DNA of 64,000 nucleotides from Granulosicoccus sp. (GTDB taxonomy: Bacteria; Pseudomonadota; Gammaproteobacteria; Granulosicoccales; Granulosicoccaceae): contig JALZUD010000004.1 in NCBI GenBank assembly GCA_023301725.1, positions 62,001 to 126,000 of the forward strand, read 5' to 3'. A program made the position numbers and the translations under genes. Positions 1 to 7,856 of the stretch are shown here, one piece after another. The notes beneath the pieces are model-generated. The model searched no databases. It worked only from the letters and a program-made list of their open reading frames with translations, and was not told where the DNA came from. The first letter of the stretch is position 1. Every line of letters starts with the position of its first letter.

Positions 1-1
1 A

Positions 2-1039
2 CAGAACTATACACCTGAAGATTCCGAGCAAATGATGTACTACAAGGAAAGTAAAAGCGGGCAAATTTTGCAAGAAGGTATCAATGAAGCAGGTGGTATG
101 GCTGACTGGATTGCTGCGGCCACGTCTTACAGCGTGCACGGCGTGCCAATGATTCCTTTTTTCATCTACTACTCCATGTTCGGATTTCAGCGAGTCGGTG
201 ATCTTGCCTGGGCGGCGGGTGACTCGCGCGCACGAGGTTTCATGTTGGGTGGCACAGCAGGGCGCACCACTCTCAATGGCGAGGGACTACAACACGAAGA
301 CGGTCACTCGCATATTCTTGCGAGCACCGTGCCTAACTGCATCAGCTACGACCCAACATTCAGCCATGAAGTTGCGGTTATCGTTCATAACGGCTTGCAA
401 CGCATGTTTGTTGATCAAGAAGATGTGTTTTTCTATATCACGTTGATGAATGAAAACTATCAGCATCCCGATATGCCTGAAGGCTCTGCAGAAGGCATTA
501 TTCGCGGCTTGTATTGTCTGGACAAAGCAGCAAGTCCAGCGGCTAAGCATGTCAACTTAATGGGCTCAGGTACTATTCTGATGCAAGTGATCAAAGCGGC
601 TGACATGTTGAAAGAGCATTTTGGTGTCAGCTCTGATGTGTACTCAGCAACCTCATTGAACGAGCTGGCCAGAGACGGACAGGATGCGCTTCGTTGGAAC
701 AGATTGAACCCATTAGGTGAAGAAAAAATACCTTACGTAACGCAAGTGCTGAGTGATGCCAAGGGGCCGGTTATCGCAGCTACCGATTACATGAAAAACT
801 ACGCAGAGCAGATCCGCGAGTTCGTGCCTCAGTCTTTCACCGTACTAGGAACCGACGGTTATGGTCGATCAGATAGTCGTGAAAACCTGCGTCGTTTCTT
901 TGAGGTGGATGCTGAGCATATTGCTGCGGCCGCCATGGTATCGCTGTACCGCGAAGGTACAGTCAATAAGGCAGATCTTGAAAAGGCGCTGAAGCTGTTT
1001 AAGGTAGACGGCAGCAAACCTAATCCTAGAATTTCCTGA
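2..1039 (+). CDS. aceE: Pyruvate dehydrogenase E1 component (homodimeric type), C-terminal part
   Basis: This is the 3' end of a gene that begins before the window; the frame is open from base 2. It is the thiamine-diphosphate E1 subunit that decarboxylates pyruvate and reductively acetylates the lipoyl groups of E2. The visible 345 or so residues match the C-terminal third of AceE: an acidic start leading into YYKE and GQILQEGINEAGG, then the block with FFIYYSMFGFQR, GDLAWAAGDSRARGF and GRTTLNGEGLQHEDGHS, which is typical of the homodimeric gammaproteobacterial E1 rather than the alpha/beta type. aceF follows 68 bp downstream on the same strand, so this is the usual aceE-aceF-lpd order. Identity is secure; only the N-terminal part is missing. 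Confidence 0.97.
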   Translation, partial: QNYTPEDSEQMMYYKESKSGQILQEGINEAGGMADWIAAATSYSVHGVPMIPFFIYYSMFGFQRVGDLAWAAGDSRARGFMLGGTAGRTTLNGEGLQHEDGHSHILASTVPNCISYDPTFSHEVAVIVHNGLQRMFVDQEDVFFYITLMNENYQHPDMPEGSAEGIIRGLYCLDKAASPAAKHVNLMGSGTILMQVIKAADMLKEHFGVSSDVYSATSLNELARDGQDALRWNRLNPLGEEKIPYVTQVLSDAKGPVIAATDYMKNYAEQIREFVPQSFTVLGTDGYGRSDSRENLRRFFEVDAEHIAAAAMVSLYREGTVNKADLEKALKLFKVDGSKPNPRIS

Positions 1040-1107
1040 ATAGCGTGTCGTCATGACAATCACCCTACAAACACAACAAATGCATAGTAAGCAAGCAGGA
1101 GAACAAC

Positions 1108-2391
1108 ATGTCAGCGCTTGAGGTTAAGGTACCTGATATCGGCGATTTTACCGATGTACCCGTCATCAGTATCCTGGTGGCAGTGGGAGACACGGTGAGT
1201 GAAGAAGATCCACTGTTGGAGCTGGAAAGCGACAAGGCAACTCTGGAGGTTCCCAGTCCTGCTAACGGTGTTATTAAAGAAATCAAGGTAGCCGAGGGTG
1301 ATGTTGTCTCTCAAGGCAGCCTGATTTTTATCTTTGATTCTGCAGCAGCACAGGCTCCTGCAAGTGCACCAGCTAGCGAGCCTGCACCTGCTAAAGCTGA
1401 AGCCACTCCGGCAGCTACGCCAGTTGCCGCTCCAGCGCCGCGTACGGCTAGTGGTGCAATCGACGAAGCAGGATTTGCCAAAGCACATGCTTCGCCTTCG
1501 GTTCGCGCTTTTGCTCGTCAGCTAGGTGCTGATCTGTCACAGGTCAAAGGCAATGGCCGAGCAGGTCGTATTTTGCGTGAAGACGTCACTGCCTGGTTTA
1601 AAGGCTCAGGTGCGGGCGCAGGTGCTGCAGGTGCTGCCATGTCCGGTGGTGGTATGGGTATTCCGCCCATTCCAGCGGTTGATTTTTCAAAGTTTGGTGC
1701 TGTCGAAGATGTCGATATGTCTCGCATCAAGAAGCTATCAGGGCCAGCCTTGCATCGCAGCTGGTTGAATATTCCGCATGTCACGCATAACGAAGCAGCT
1801 GACATAACGGATCTAGACAAGTATCGCAAAGACATGGATACGCACGCCAAAACTGAAGGGTATCGAGTCACTTTGCTCACTTTTCTTATCAAGGCAAGTG
1901 TTTCGGCCTTGAAAACGCATTGGGAGTTCAACAGCTCACTGCATCCTGATGGCGACAAGCTTATTAAGAAATCGTACTACAACATTGGCTTTGCAGCAGA
2001 CACGCCGAATGGCCTAATGGTTCCTGTCATCAAGGATGCGGATCGAAAAGGTTTGGTCGAGATTTCCAAAGAATTAGCTGATCTGTCACTGCAAGCTCGC
2101 GAAGGCAAGCTAAAGTCCCAAGACATGCAAGGAGCAACATTCACCATCTCTTCATTGGGTGGTATTGGCGGCACCAGTTTTACGCCAATTGTAAATGCTC
2201 CAGAAGTAGCCATTCTTGGCCTCACTCGCTCCAAACTTGAGCCGGTATGGGACGGCGAACAATTTGTTCCTCGTAACATGCTACCCATGTCGCTGAGTTA
2301 CGATCATCGCGCTATTGATGGTGCATTAGCCGCGCGTTTCGCCTCCACTTTGAAGCATCTGCTTGGCGATGTTCGCCGGCTGATGCATTGA
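1108..2391 (+). CDS. aceF: Dihydrolipoyllysine acetyltransferase, E2 of pyruvate dehydrogenase
   Basis: E2 core of the PDH complex; transfers the acetyl group from lipoamide to CoA. The 427 residues show one N-terminal lipoyl domain (about 1-75, lipoylated Lys43 in ESDKATLEVPS), an Ala/Pro-rich linker (about 85-120), a peripheral-subunit-binding domain (about 128-166, ASPSVRAFARQLG) and the CoA acyltransferase domain to the end, with the catalytic SYDHRAIDG motif (His400, Asp404). E. coli E2 carries three lipoyl domains, so this one is short; the extra lipoyl domains lie on the neighbouring E3. An AGGAG ribosome site precedes the ATG. The lpd gene starts 16 bp downstream, so the two are surely cotranscribed. 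Confidence 0.97.
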   Translation: MSALEVKVPDIGDFTDVPVISILVAVGDTVSEEDPLLELESDKATLEVPSPANGVIKEIKVAEGDVVSQGSLIFIFDSAAAQAPASAPASEPAPAKAEATPAATPVAAPAPRTASGAIDEAGFAKAHASPSVRAFARQLGADLSQVKGNGRAGRILREDVTAWFKGSGAGAGAAGAAMSGGGMGIPPIPAVDFSKFGAVEDVDMSRIKKLSGPALHRSWLNIPHVTHNEAADITDLDKYRKDMDTHAKTEGYRVTLLTFLIKASVSALKTHWEFNSSLHPDGDKLIKKSYYNIGFAADTPNGLMVPVIKDADRKGLVEISKELADLSLQAREGKLKSQDMQGATFTISSLGGIGGTSFTPIVNAPEVAILGLTRSKLEPVWDGEQFVPRNMLPMSLSYDHRAIDGALAARFASTLKHLLGDVRRLMH

Positions 2392-2407
2392 TAGAAAGGA
2401 GATAAAA

Positions 2408-4465
2408 ATGGATATCAAGGTTCCAGATATTGGTGACTTCTCCAAAGTACCAGTGGTGAGTGTTTTAGTGGCTGTGGGTGATGTAGTGGAGAAGGAAGAT
2501 CCGCTGATCGAGCTGGAAAGCGATAAAGCGACAATGGAAGTACCTTCCCCGGTGTCAGGAACCATCACACGTATCGATGTGAAAGAAGGCGATGAAGTCG
2601 GAGAAGGTAGCGTTATTGTGGGCATCGATACCGCCGATGAAGCACCTCAAGTTGAAGTTGCCTCCTCCAGCTCAGGTGCGGTGTCTAGTCAACGTGCTGC
2701 CTCTGGTTCACAAGGAGAATTAGAAGTTGTCGTGCCGGACATTGGCGAATTCAACAATGTACCTGTTGTGTCTATATTGGTATCAGTTGGCGATAAAGTA
2801 TCTCTAGAAGATCCGCTTATTGAGTTGGAGAGTGATAAGGCGACGTTGGAAGTGCCTTCTCCAGCTGAAGGTACCATCGTTGACATCAAGCTAAAGGAAG
2901 GTGACAACGTTTCTAAAGGTTCATTGATCCTGACATTGTCAACGGGCAAGGTAGCATCTGCTGCAAGCGCCGCCACAGCACCTGCCGCAGCGGCCACTGC
3001 CGCGAACGCAGACGCTGCACCAAGCTCGCGGCCAACTGCCCCTAAAACGGGTGACATACATGCCGAAGTGCTAGTTCTCGGCTCAGGCCCTGGTGGCTAT
3101 ACAGCCGCATTCAGAGCAGCAGATCTAGGCTTAAAGGCTGTGCTTGTTGAAAAATATTCCACACTCGGTGGTGTTTGCCTGAACGTGGGTTGTATCCCGT
3201 CAAAAGCCTTGCTGCATAGCGCCAAGGTCATCACTGAATACGAGCACATGGGGGAGCACGGCTTCAGCTTTGTTCGTCCTGAGATAGATCTGGACAAACT
3301 ACGTAGCTGGAAGGATGGCGTGGTATCCAAACTGACGGACGGGCTCAAAGGTCTGGCTAAAGCGCGTTCTGTAGAGGTGGTACACGGCACCGGGCAATTC
3401 GCTGGACCGAACACATTAAAAGTGATGACAGAGAACGGTGAGAAGCTAATCAGTTTCGATCAGTGCATTATTGCCGCGGGTTCAGAGCCTGTAACATTGC
3501 CTTTCATTCCACATGACGACAAACGTGTGCTTGACTCCACCAGCGCTCTGGAACTGGAAGATTTTCCAAAGCGAATGCTGGTGCTAGGCGGAGGAATTAT
3601 CGGCCTTGAAATGGCCACTGTCTATGAAGCATTAGGGGCGAAAGTCTCTATCGTAGAGTTGATGGATCAGATTATCCCTGGCGCAGACAAAGATATCGTC
3701 AAGCCTTTGCATACTCGAATCAAGGGTCGTTACGAAAACATTTTCCTGAAGACAAAAGTGACGGCAGTTGCGGCTACTAGTGAAGGTATGAAGGTTACCT
3801 TTGAAGGTCCTGATGGCGAGCACACCGATGTATTTGACAAGGTGTTGGTATCAGTTGGACGTAGACCCAATGGTTCCACCTTAGGCTTGTCCAATAGTGG
3901 TGTGAATGTCGACGAGCGTGGTTTTATTCATGTAGATAACCAGCAGCGAACCAACGTGCCGCATATTTTCGCAATTGGAGACGTTGTAGGTCAACCTATG
4001 TTGGCTCATAAAGCGGTGCATGAAGGCAAAGTGGCGGCTGAAGTTTGTGCCGGTATGAAGCGCTTTTTTGATGCTCGAGTCATTCCATCTGTTGCTTACA
4101 CTGATCCGGAAGTTGCGTGGGTTGGTTTAACAGAGAACGATGCTAAGGCTCAGGGCATCAAAGTAGGTAAAGGTGTTTTCCCTTGGGCCGCAAGTGGCCG
4201 TTCGCTTAGCATGGGACGTTCTGAGGGCGTAACCAAACTATTGTTTGATGTGGAAACTGATCGTCTGCTGGGTGCAGGCATTGTTGGGCCGCACGCAGGC
4301 GACTTGATAGCTGAAGCTGCTCTGGCTATCGAAATGGGTTCTGACGCGACAGATCTGGGTCACACGATTCACCCGCATCCAACGCTCTCTGAAACCATCA
4401 ATTTTGCAGCTGAAATGTTTGAGGGCACGATAACAGACCTCATTCCGCCTAAGAAAAAGCACTGA
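2408..4465 (+). CDS. lpdA: Dihydrolipoamide dehydrogenase (E3) with two N-terminal lipoyl domains
   Basis: Flavoprotein that reoxidises dihydrolipoamide with NAD+ in the PDH complex. At 685 residues it is much longer than a plain E3 (about 475). The excess is two lipoyl domains: about 1-76 (Lys40 in ESDKATMEVPS) and about 104-178 (Lys144 in ESDKATLEVPS), each followed by a flexible Ala/Ser-rich linker. The flavoprotein part starts near residue 215 with the FAD motif GSGPGGYTAA, the redox disulfide Cys257/Cys262 (GGVCLNVGCIPSK), the NAD motif GGGIIGLEMA and the C-terminal HPHPTLSE base. E3 proteins with one lipoyl domain are known in Neisseria and relatives; two is less common. AGGAG precedes the ATG. 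Confidence 0.96.
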   Translation: MDIKVPDIGDFSKVPVVSVLVAVGDVVEKEDPLIELESDKATMEVPSPVSGTITRIDVKEGDEVGEGSVIVGIDTADEAPQVEVASSSSGAVSSQRAASGSQGELEVVVPDIGEFNNVPVVSILVSVGDKVSLEDPLIELESDKATLEVPSPAEGTIVDIKLKEGDNVSKGSLILTLSTGKVASAASAATAPAAAATAANADAAPSSRPTAPKTGDIHAEVLVLGSGPGGYTAAFRAADLGLKAVLVEKYSTLGGVCLNVGCIPSKALLHSAKVITEYEHMGEHGFSFVRPEIDLDKLRSWKDGVVSKLTDGLKGLAKARSVEVVHGTGQFAGPNTLKVMTENGEKLISFDQCIIAAGSEPVTLPFIPHDDKRVLDSTSALELEDFPKRMLVLGGGIIGLEMATVYEALGAKVSIVELMDQIIPGADKDIVKPLHTRIKGRYENIFLKTKVTAVAATSEGMKVTFEGPDGEHTDVFDKVLVSVGRRPNGSTLGLSNSGVNVDERGFIHVDNQQRTNVPHIFAIGDVVGQPMLAHKAVHEGKVAAEVCAGMKRFFDARVIPSVAYTDPEVAWVGLTENDAKAQGIKVGKGVFPWAASGRSLSMGRSEGVTKLLFDVETDRLLGAGIVGPHAGDLIAEAALAIEMGSDATDLGHTIHPHPTLSETINFAAEMFEGTITDLIPPKKKH

Positions 4466-4487
4466 TTAAAATTCAGTTGGGCCTCGT

Positions 4488-4520
4488 GGATCTAAGCGCT
4501 TAGGATAGGCTCTTAGATCC
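4488..4520. terminator. Inverted repeat between lpdA and phaA
   Basis: A perfect 9-bp inverted repeat, GGATCTAAG (4488-4496) and CTTAGATCC (4512-4520), encloses a 15-base loop that shares bases with a second palindrome, TAAGCGCTTA (4493-4502). Only a short, mixed T-run follows on the + strand, so it is not a strong intrinsic terminator. It could terminate weakly or set expression of phaA relative to the PDH genes. Confidence 0.4.
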
Positions 4521-4549
4521 TTCTAAAAGAATACAAGGAATATCAAATC

Positions 4550-5725
4550 ATGAACGATGTTGTTATCACGTCCGCTGCACGTACTCCCATTGGCTCGTTC
4601 AATGGAGCCCTGTCGTCTGTCTCTGCAGTTGATTTAGGCACTGTGGCAATCAAGGAGGCACTTGCTCGCGGTTCTATCTCAGCTGATGATGTCAGTGAGG
4701 TGATTTTTGGTCATGTGCTCACCGCAGGATGTGGGCAAAACACAGCACGTCAAGCAGCCATGCACGCAGGTATTCCCGCTTCACGAACTGCGCTTACCAT
4801 CAACCAAGTGTGTGGTTCGGGCTTGCGAGCAGTTGCCATGGGTTATCAGGCCATTTTGGCAGGGGATAGCAGTGTCGTCGTTGCTGGTGGGCAGGAGAGC
4901 ATGAGTTTATCTGCGCACTGCGCGCACTTACGAAACGGCTACAAGATGGGTAACGCTGAGTTCATAGACACGATGATCAAGGATGGTTTATGGGATGCTT
5001 TCCATGGTTATCACATGGGCACAACAGCTGAAAATGTCGCTGCCAAATGGTCAATAGACAGAGAACAGCAAGATGCATTTGCAGCCGCCTCTCAACAAAA
5101 AGCTGAAGCTGCACAAAAGGCTGGAAAATTCGCCGATGAAATCACGCCGGTCACTATTAAGTCCCGTCGTGGAGATACAGTGGTTGATGCAGACGAATAC
5201 ATCAAAGCAGGCACTACCGCAGAGAACCTTGCCAAGCTTCGCCCGGCTTTCTCCAAAGAGGGTTCTGTGACTGCTGGCAACGCGTCTGGTCTGAATGATG
5301 GCGCAGCCGCTCTGGTCATGATGTCAGCTGAAGAAGCGAAGAAGCGCGGAGCTCCCGTTCTTGCCCGTATTGCGAGTTGGGCAACTGCCGGTGTTGATCC
5401 GGAGATCATGGGCTCTGGACCCATTCCTGCCAGTCACGCGGCATTGAAAAAAGCCGGTTGGGCTGTGTCTGATCTGGATTTGATTGAAGCCAATGAGGCC
5501 TTTGCCGCACAAGCTTGTGCGGTGAATAAGGATATGGGCTGGGACTCGTCAAAAGTTAATGTTAATGGTGGTGCGATTGCACTTGGCCACCCTATTGGTG
5601 CTTCAGGTGCGCGCGTATTGATTACCTTGTTGCATGAAATGAAGCGCACAGATGCTAAGAAAGGTCTTACTACGCTGTGTATTGGCGGTGGTATGGGTAT
5701 AGCCATGTGTGTTGAGCGTGACTAA
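4550..5725 (+). CDS. phaA: Acetyl-CoA C-acetyltransferase (beta-ketothiolase)
   Basis: Condenses two acetyl-CoA to acetoacetyl-CoA, or runs in reverse. The 391 residues are full length for a biosynthetic thiolase, with the three catalytic elements visible: Cys88 in [10 protein letters not shown], His347 in [14 protein letters not shown], and Cys377 in CIGGGMG. An AAGGA box lies upstream of the ATG. phaB follows after 61 bp, so together they make (R)-3-hydroxybutyryl-CoA for polyhydroxybutyrate; no phaC synthase lies in the window. An atoB-like degradative role, or recycling of the acetoacetate released by the carnitine operon at 16542-20937, is also possible. Confidence 0.94.
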   Translation: MNDVVITSAARTPIGSFNGALSSVSAVDLGTVAIKEALARGSISADDVSEVIFGHVLTAGCGQNTARQAAMHAGIPASRTALTINQVCGSGLRAVAMGYQAILAGDSSVVVAGGQESMSLSAHCAHLRNGYKMGNAEFIDTMIKDGLWDAFHGYHMGTTAENVAAKWSIDREQQDAFAAASQQKAEAAQKAGKFADEITPVTIKSRRGDTVVDADEYIKAGTTAENLAKLRPAFSKEGSVTAGNASGLNDGAAALVMMSAEEAKKRGAPVLARIASWATAGVDPEIMGSGPIPASHAALKKAGWAVSDLDLIEANEAFAAQACAVNKDMGWDSSKVNVNGGAIALGHPIGASGARVLITLLHEMKRTDAKKGLTTLCIGGGMGIAMCVERD

Positions 5726-5786
5726 ACGTACGCCAACTAAGCATTAAAAAACGACTAATAAAATCATTCATACAGGAGAGGAGAGC

Positions 5787-6512
5787 ATGTCTAAAGTTGC
5801 GATAGTTACAGGTGGTACGCGAGGAATTGGTGCAGCGATTTCCTTGGCACTGCAGGCGCAAGGTTACAAAGTAGCAGCGAACTACGGCGGCAACGATGAG
5901 CGCGCTAAAGCATTTTCCGAAAGCAGCGGTATCCCTGTTTACAAGTTTGATGTTTCCAATTTTGAGGCCTGTGAAAAAGGTGTCAAGCAGGTTGAGGCGG
6001 ATTTGGGAGGCTCGGTTCATATTCTTGTAAACAACGCGGGCATAACGCGTGACGGCACTTTGCACCGCATGGATCAGGCCTCTTGGCAAGCTGTTGTCGA
6101 CACCAATCTGGGGTCATGCTTCAACATGAGCCGAGTCGTTATTGACAACATGCGTGAGGCGTCTTTCGGCCGTATTGTGAACGTGGGTTCCATTAACGGT
6201 CAGGCAGGCCAGTACGGTCAGGTCAACTACGCAGCGGCAAAATCTGGCATACATGGTTTCACCAAAGCTCTTGCACAAGAAGGCGCTGCTAAAGGCATCA
6301 CTGTTAATGCTATTGCGCCAGGCTATGTCGATACCGATATGGTGCGTGCTGTGCCTGAGAATGTTCTTGAGAAGATCATCAAGGGCATTCCTGTAGGGCG
6401 TTTAGGTACGGCAGACGATATCGCGCGTACTGTAGTTTTCCTTGTTGCTGAAGAAGCTGGTTTCATCACAGGTTCAACCATTTCAGTGAACGGTGGTCAG
6501 CATATGTACTAA
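5787..6512 (+). CDS. phaB: Acetoacetyl-CoA reductase (SDR family)
   Basis: NADPH-dependent reduction of acetoacetyl-CoA to (R)-3-hydroxybutyryl-CoA. The 241-residue short-chain dehydrogenase has the N-terminal cofactor motif GGTRGIG, the NNAG motif, a catalytic Ser in the VGSINGQAGQ segment and Tyr148/Lys152 (YAAAK). The length and the segment GQYGQVNYAAAKSG match PhaB more closely than FabG. A strong GGAGAGGAG ribosome site stands before the ATG. It sits directly after phaA and completes the first two steps of polyhydroxybutyrate synthesis. FabG-like activity cannot be excluded from sequence alone. Confidence 0.92.
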   Translation: MSKVAIVTGGTRGIGAAISLALQAQGYKVAANYGGNDERAKAFSESSGIPVYKFDVSNFEACEKGVKQVEADLGGSVHILVNNAGITRDGTLHRMDQASWQAVVDTNLGSCFNMSRVVIDNMREASFGRIVNVGSINGQAGQYGQVNYAAAKSGIHGFTKALAQEGAAKGITVNAIAPGYVDTDMVRAVPENVLEKIIKGIPVGRLGTADDIARTVVFLVAEEAGFITGSTISVNGGQHMY

Positions 6513-6747
6513 GGCGGGATTGCTGGCAAGTCGTAAGCGGGCGGAATCTGCTCGGTTGCGACTAGCCTGTGAAAGTGGGCTGGTATCGCTGCCATGGCAA
6601 CCACAGGATCGGTATTCTTGCTCAATGTCGTTAGGTAGTCGCAGCAAGGTCGTTTGGGGTGTGTGCCTGAGAAAATAATGTTTGTATCCGGATTTTATTT
6701 AACGCAGAATACGGGTTCAATAGAGTTTTCCACGGGAGTGGTTTTCA
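6513..6747. other. Intergenic region between phaB and comD
   Basis: No convincing gene is present in these 235 bases. A loose dyad, CCTGTG (6566-6571) and CACAGG (6602-6607), encloses a TGCCATGGCA palindrome; it may end the pha transcript. The last part is AT-richer and probably holds the promoter of the comDE unit, but I cannot place -35 and -10 boxes with confidence. Confidence 0.35.
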
Positions 6748-7245
6748 GTGACGGTCGATGAAAAAATCGTAGCAGACCTTGTTAATAACAACGTCGAATT
6801 TGTTACCACGGTGCCCTGCAAGCAGCTTGCAGGAGTCATCGAACGTATAGAGGCAGAACCTGCCATTTATCACATTCCGTCCAACAAGGAAGACGAAGGA
6901 ATGGGGCTATGTGCAGGTGCGTACATGGGTGGCAAGCGCCCAGCCATCATTATGCAAAATACAGCTATTGGCGTCACTATAAACACACTGGTCACGCTAA
7001 CGCAGTACTACCGCATGCCGTTGCCCATGATCATCAGCTATCGCGGTGAGCTTGGTGAGCCCGTCGCCTGTCAGGTGGAAATGGCTGTTCATACCAAAGC
7101 GCTGTTGGCGCAGCTCAATATCCCCACATACCACTTTCATAAAGAGAGCGATGTTGACGAATTCGACAAAATTCTGAAACACACGTTTATGTGCAACAAG
7201 CCGGTGGCCATTCTCACTGATGCTTCATTCTGGAACGGGTACTGA
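6748..7245 (+). CDS. comD: Sulfopyruvate decarboxylase, alpha subunit
   Basis: Half of a split thiamine-diphosphate decarboxylase that converts 3-sulfopyruvate to sulfoacetaldehyde and CO2. The 165 residues are the pyrimidine-binding domain: the N-terminal VTTVPCKQLAG segment, the glutamate in the SNKEDEGMGLCAGA motif that activates the cofactor, and QNTAIGVTINTL. The start is a GTG with GGAG about 10 bases upstream. comE begins 3 bp after the stop codon. The close relative phosphonopyruvate decarboxylase is normally a single longer chain, so the split arrangement favours ComDE. Substrate is inferred from family and context. Confidence 0.85.
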   Translation: MTVDEKIVADLVNNNVEFVTTVPCKQLAGVIERIEAEPAIYHIPSNKEDEGMGLCAGAYMGGKRPAIIMQNTAIGVTINTLVTLTQYYRMPLPMIISYRGELGEPVACQVEMAVHTKALLAQLNIPTYHFHKESDVDEFDKILKHTFMCNKPVAILTDASFWNGY

Positions 7246-7248
7246 GCC

Positions 7249-7815
7249 ATGATTAGATCTGAGATTCTTAAAGAGCTGATACCTGTTATTTCTGACCATT
7301 TTGTAGTGTGCAACATTGGCCTTCCTAGTCAGGAAATGCACATGCTGGACGATCAGCCAACCAATTTTTACATGTTGGGCACTATGGGCTTGTCCTCTTC
7401 TATTGGTCTTGGTCTGGCATTGGCTCAGAAGCAAACCATCATCTCCATTGACGGTGATGGGTCGGTGTTAACTAACCTTGGTACTTTGCCTACTATTGCC
7501 AACAATGTTGCTGATAACTTCATTTTATTGATTATCGACAACGGTAGTTATGGCTCCACAGGTGACCAGCCCACCTACGCAGGTATGAAGACCTCGCTAA
7601 CAGCGGTCGCCACCGCCTGTGGGTGTGAAAACGTTATCGAATGTGCTGCTGAAGATACAAAAGATGTCATGGTCAAAGCTATAGCGTCCAAAAAAATGAC
7701 TATCATCGTGAGCAAGTGTGAGTCGGGTAATGTAAAAGTACCTGTTATCACTAAAGACCCTGTGGTCATCAGAGATCGCTTCATGACGGCTTTGGCGGCA
7801 AGAAACGCATCGTAG
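7249..7815 (+). CDS. comE: Sulfopyruvate decarboxylase, beta subunit
   Basis: Carries the diphosphate-binding domain of the thiamine enzyme. The 188 residues contain the TMGLSSSIGLGLALA segment and the metal/ThDP motif that runs from GDGSVLTNLG to IIDNGSYG, followed by GDQPTY. It pairs with comD, 3 bp upstream, as in the ComDE enzymes of methanogens (coenzyme M synthesis) and of marine bacteria that degrade sulfolactate. In an aerobic bacterium the second role is far more likely. An FMN-dependent hydroxyacid dehydrogenase follows after 41 bp. Confidence 0.86.
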   Translation: MIRSEILKELIPVISDHFVVCNIGLPSQEMHMLDDQPTNFYMLGTMGLSSSIGLGLALAQKQTIISIDGDGSVLTNLGTLPTIANNVADNFILLIIDNGSYGSTGDQPTYAGMKTSLTAVATACGCENVIECAAEDTKDVMVKAIASKKMTIIVSKCESGNVKVPVITKDPVVIRDRFMTALAARNAS

Positions 7816-7856
7816 TTTTCAGTTAAGCGCAATTGCCCACTTATTAGGAGCAATCA

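Noticed and set aside
2689-3057. Antisense open frame of about 120 codons over the lpdA linker region
   Set aside because: It mirrors the Ala/Ser-rich linker codons of the lipoyl-E3 fusion, has no ribosome site and lies wholly inside a secure gene.
6493-6678. Short + strand open frame overlapping the end of phaB
   Set aside because: It starts inside phaB, has low-complexity composition and no ribosome site; treated as noncoding.
6748-7815. ComDE as phosphonopyruvate decarboxylase
   Set aside because: That enzyme is usually one chain and sits with PEP mutase; none is here. Not excluded, only less likely.
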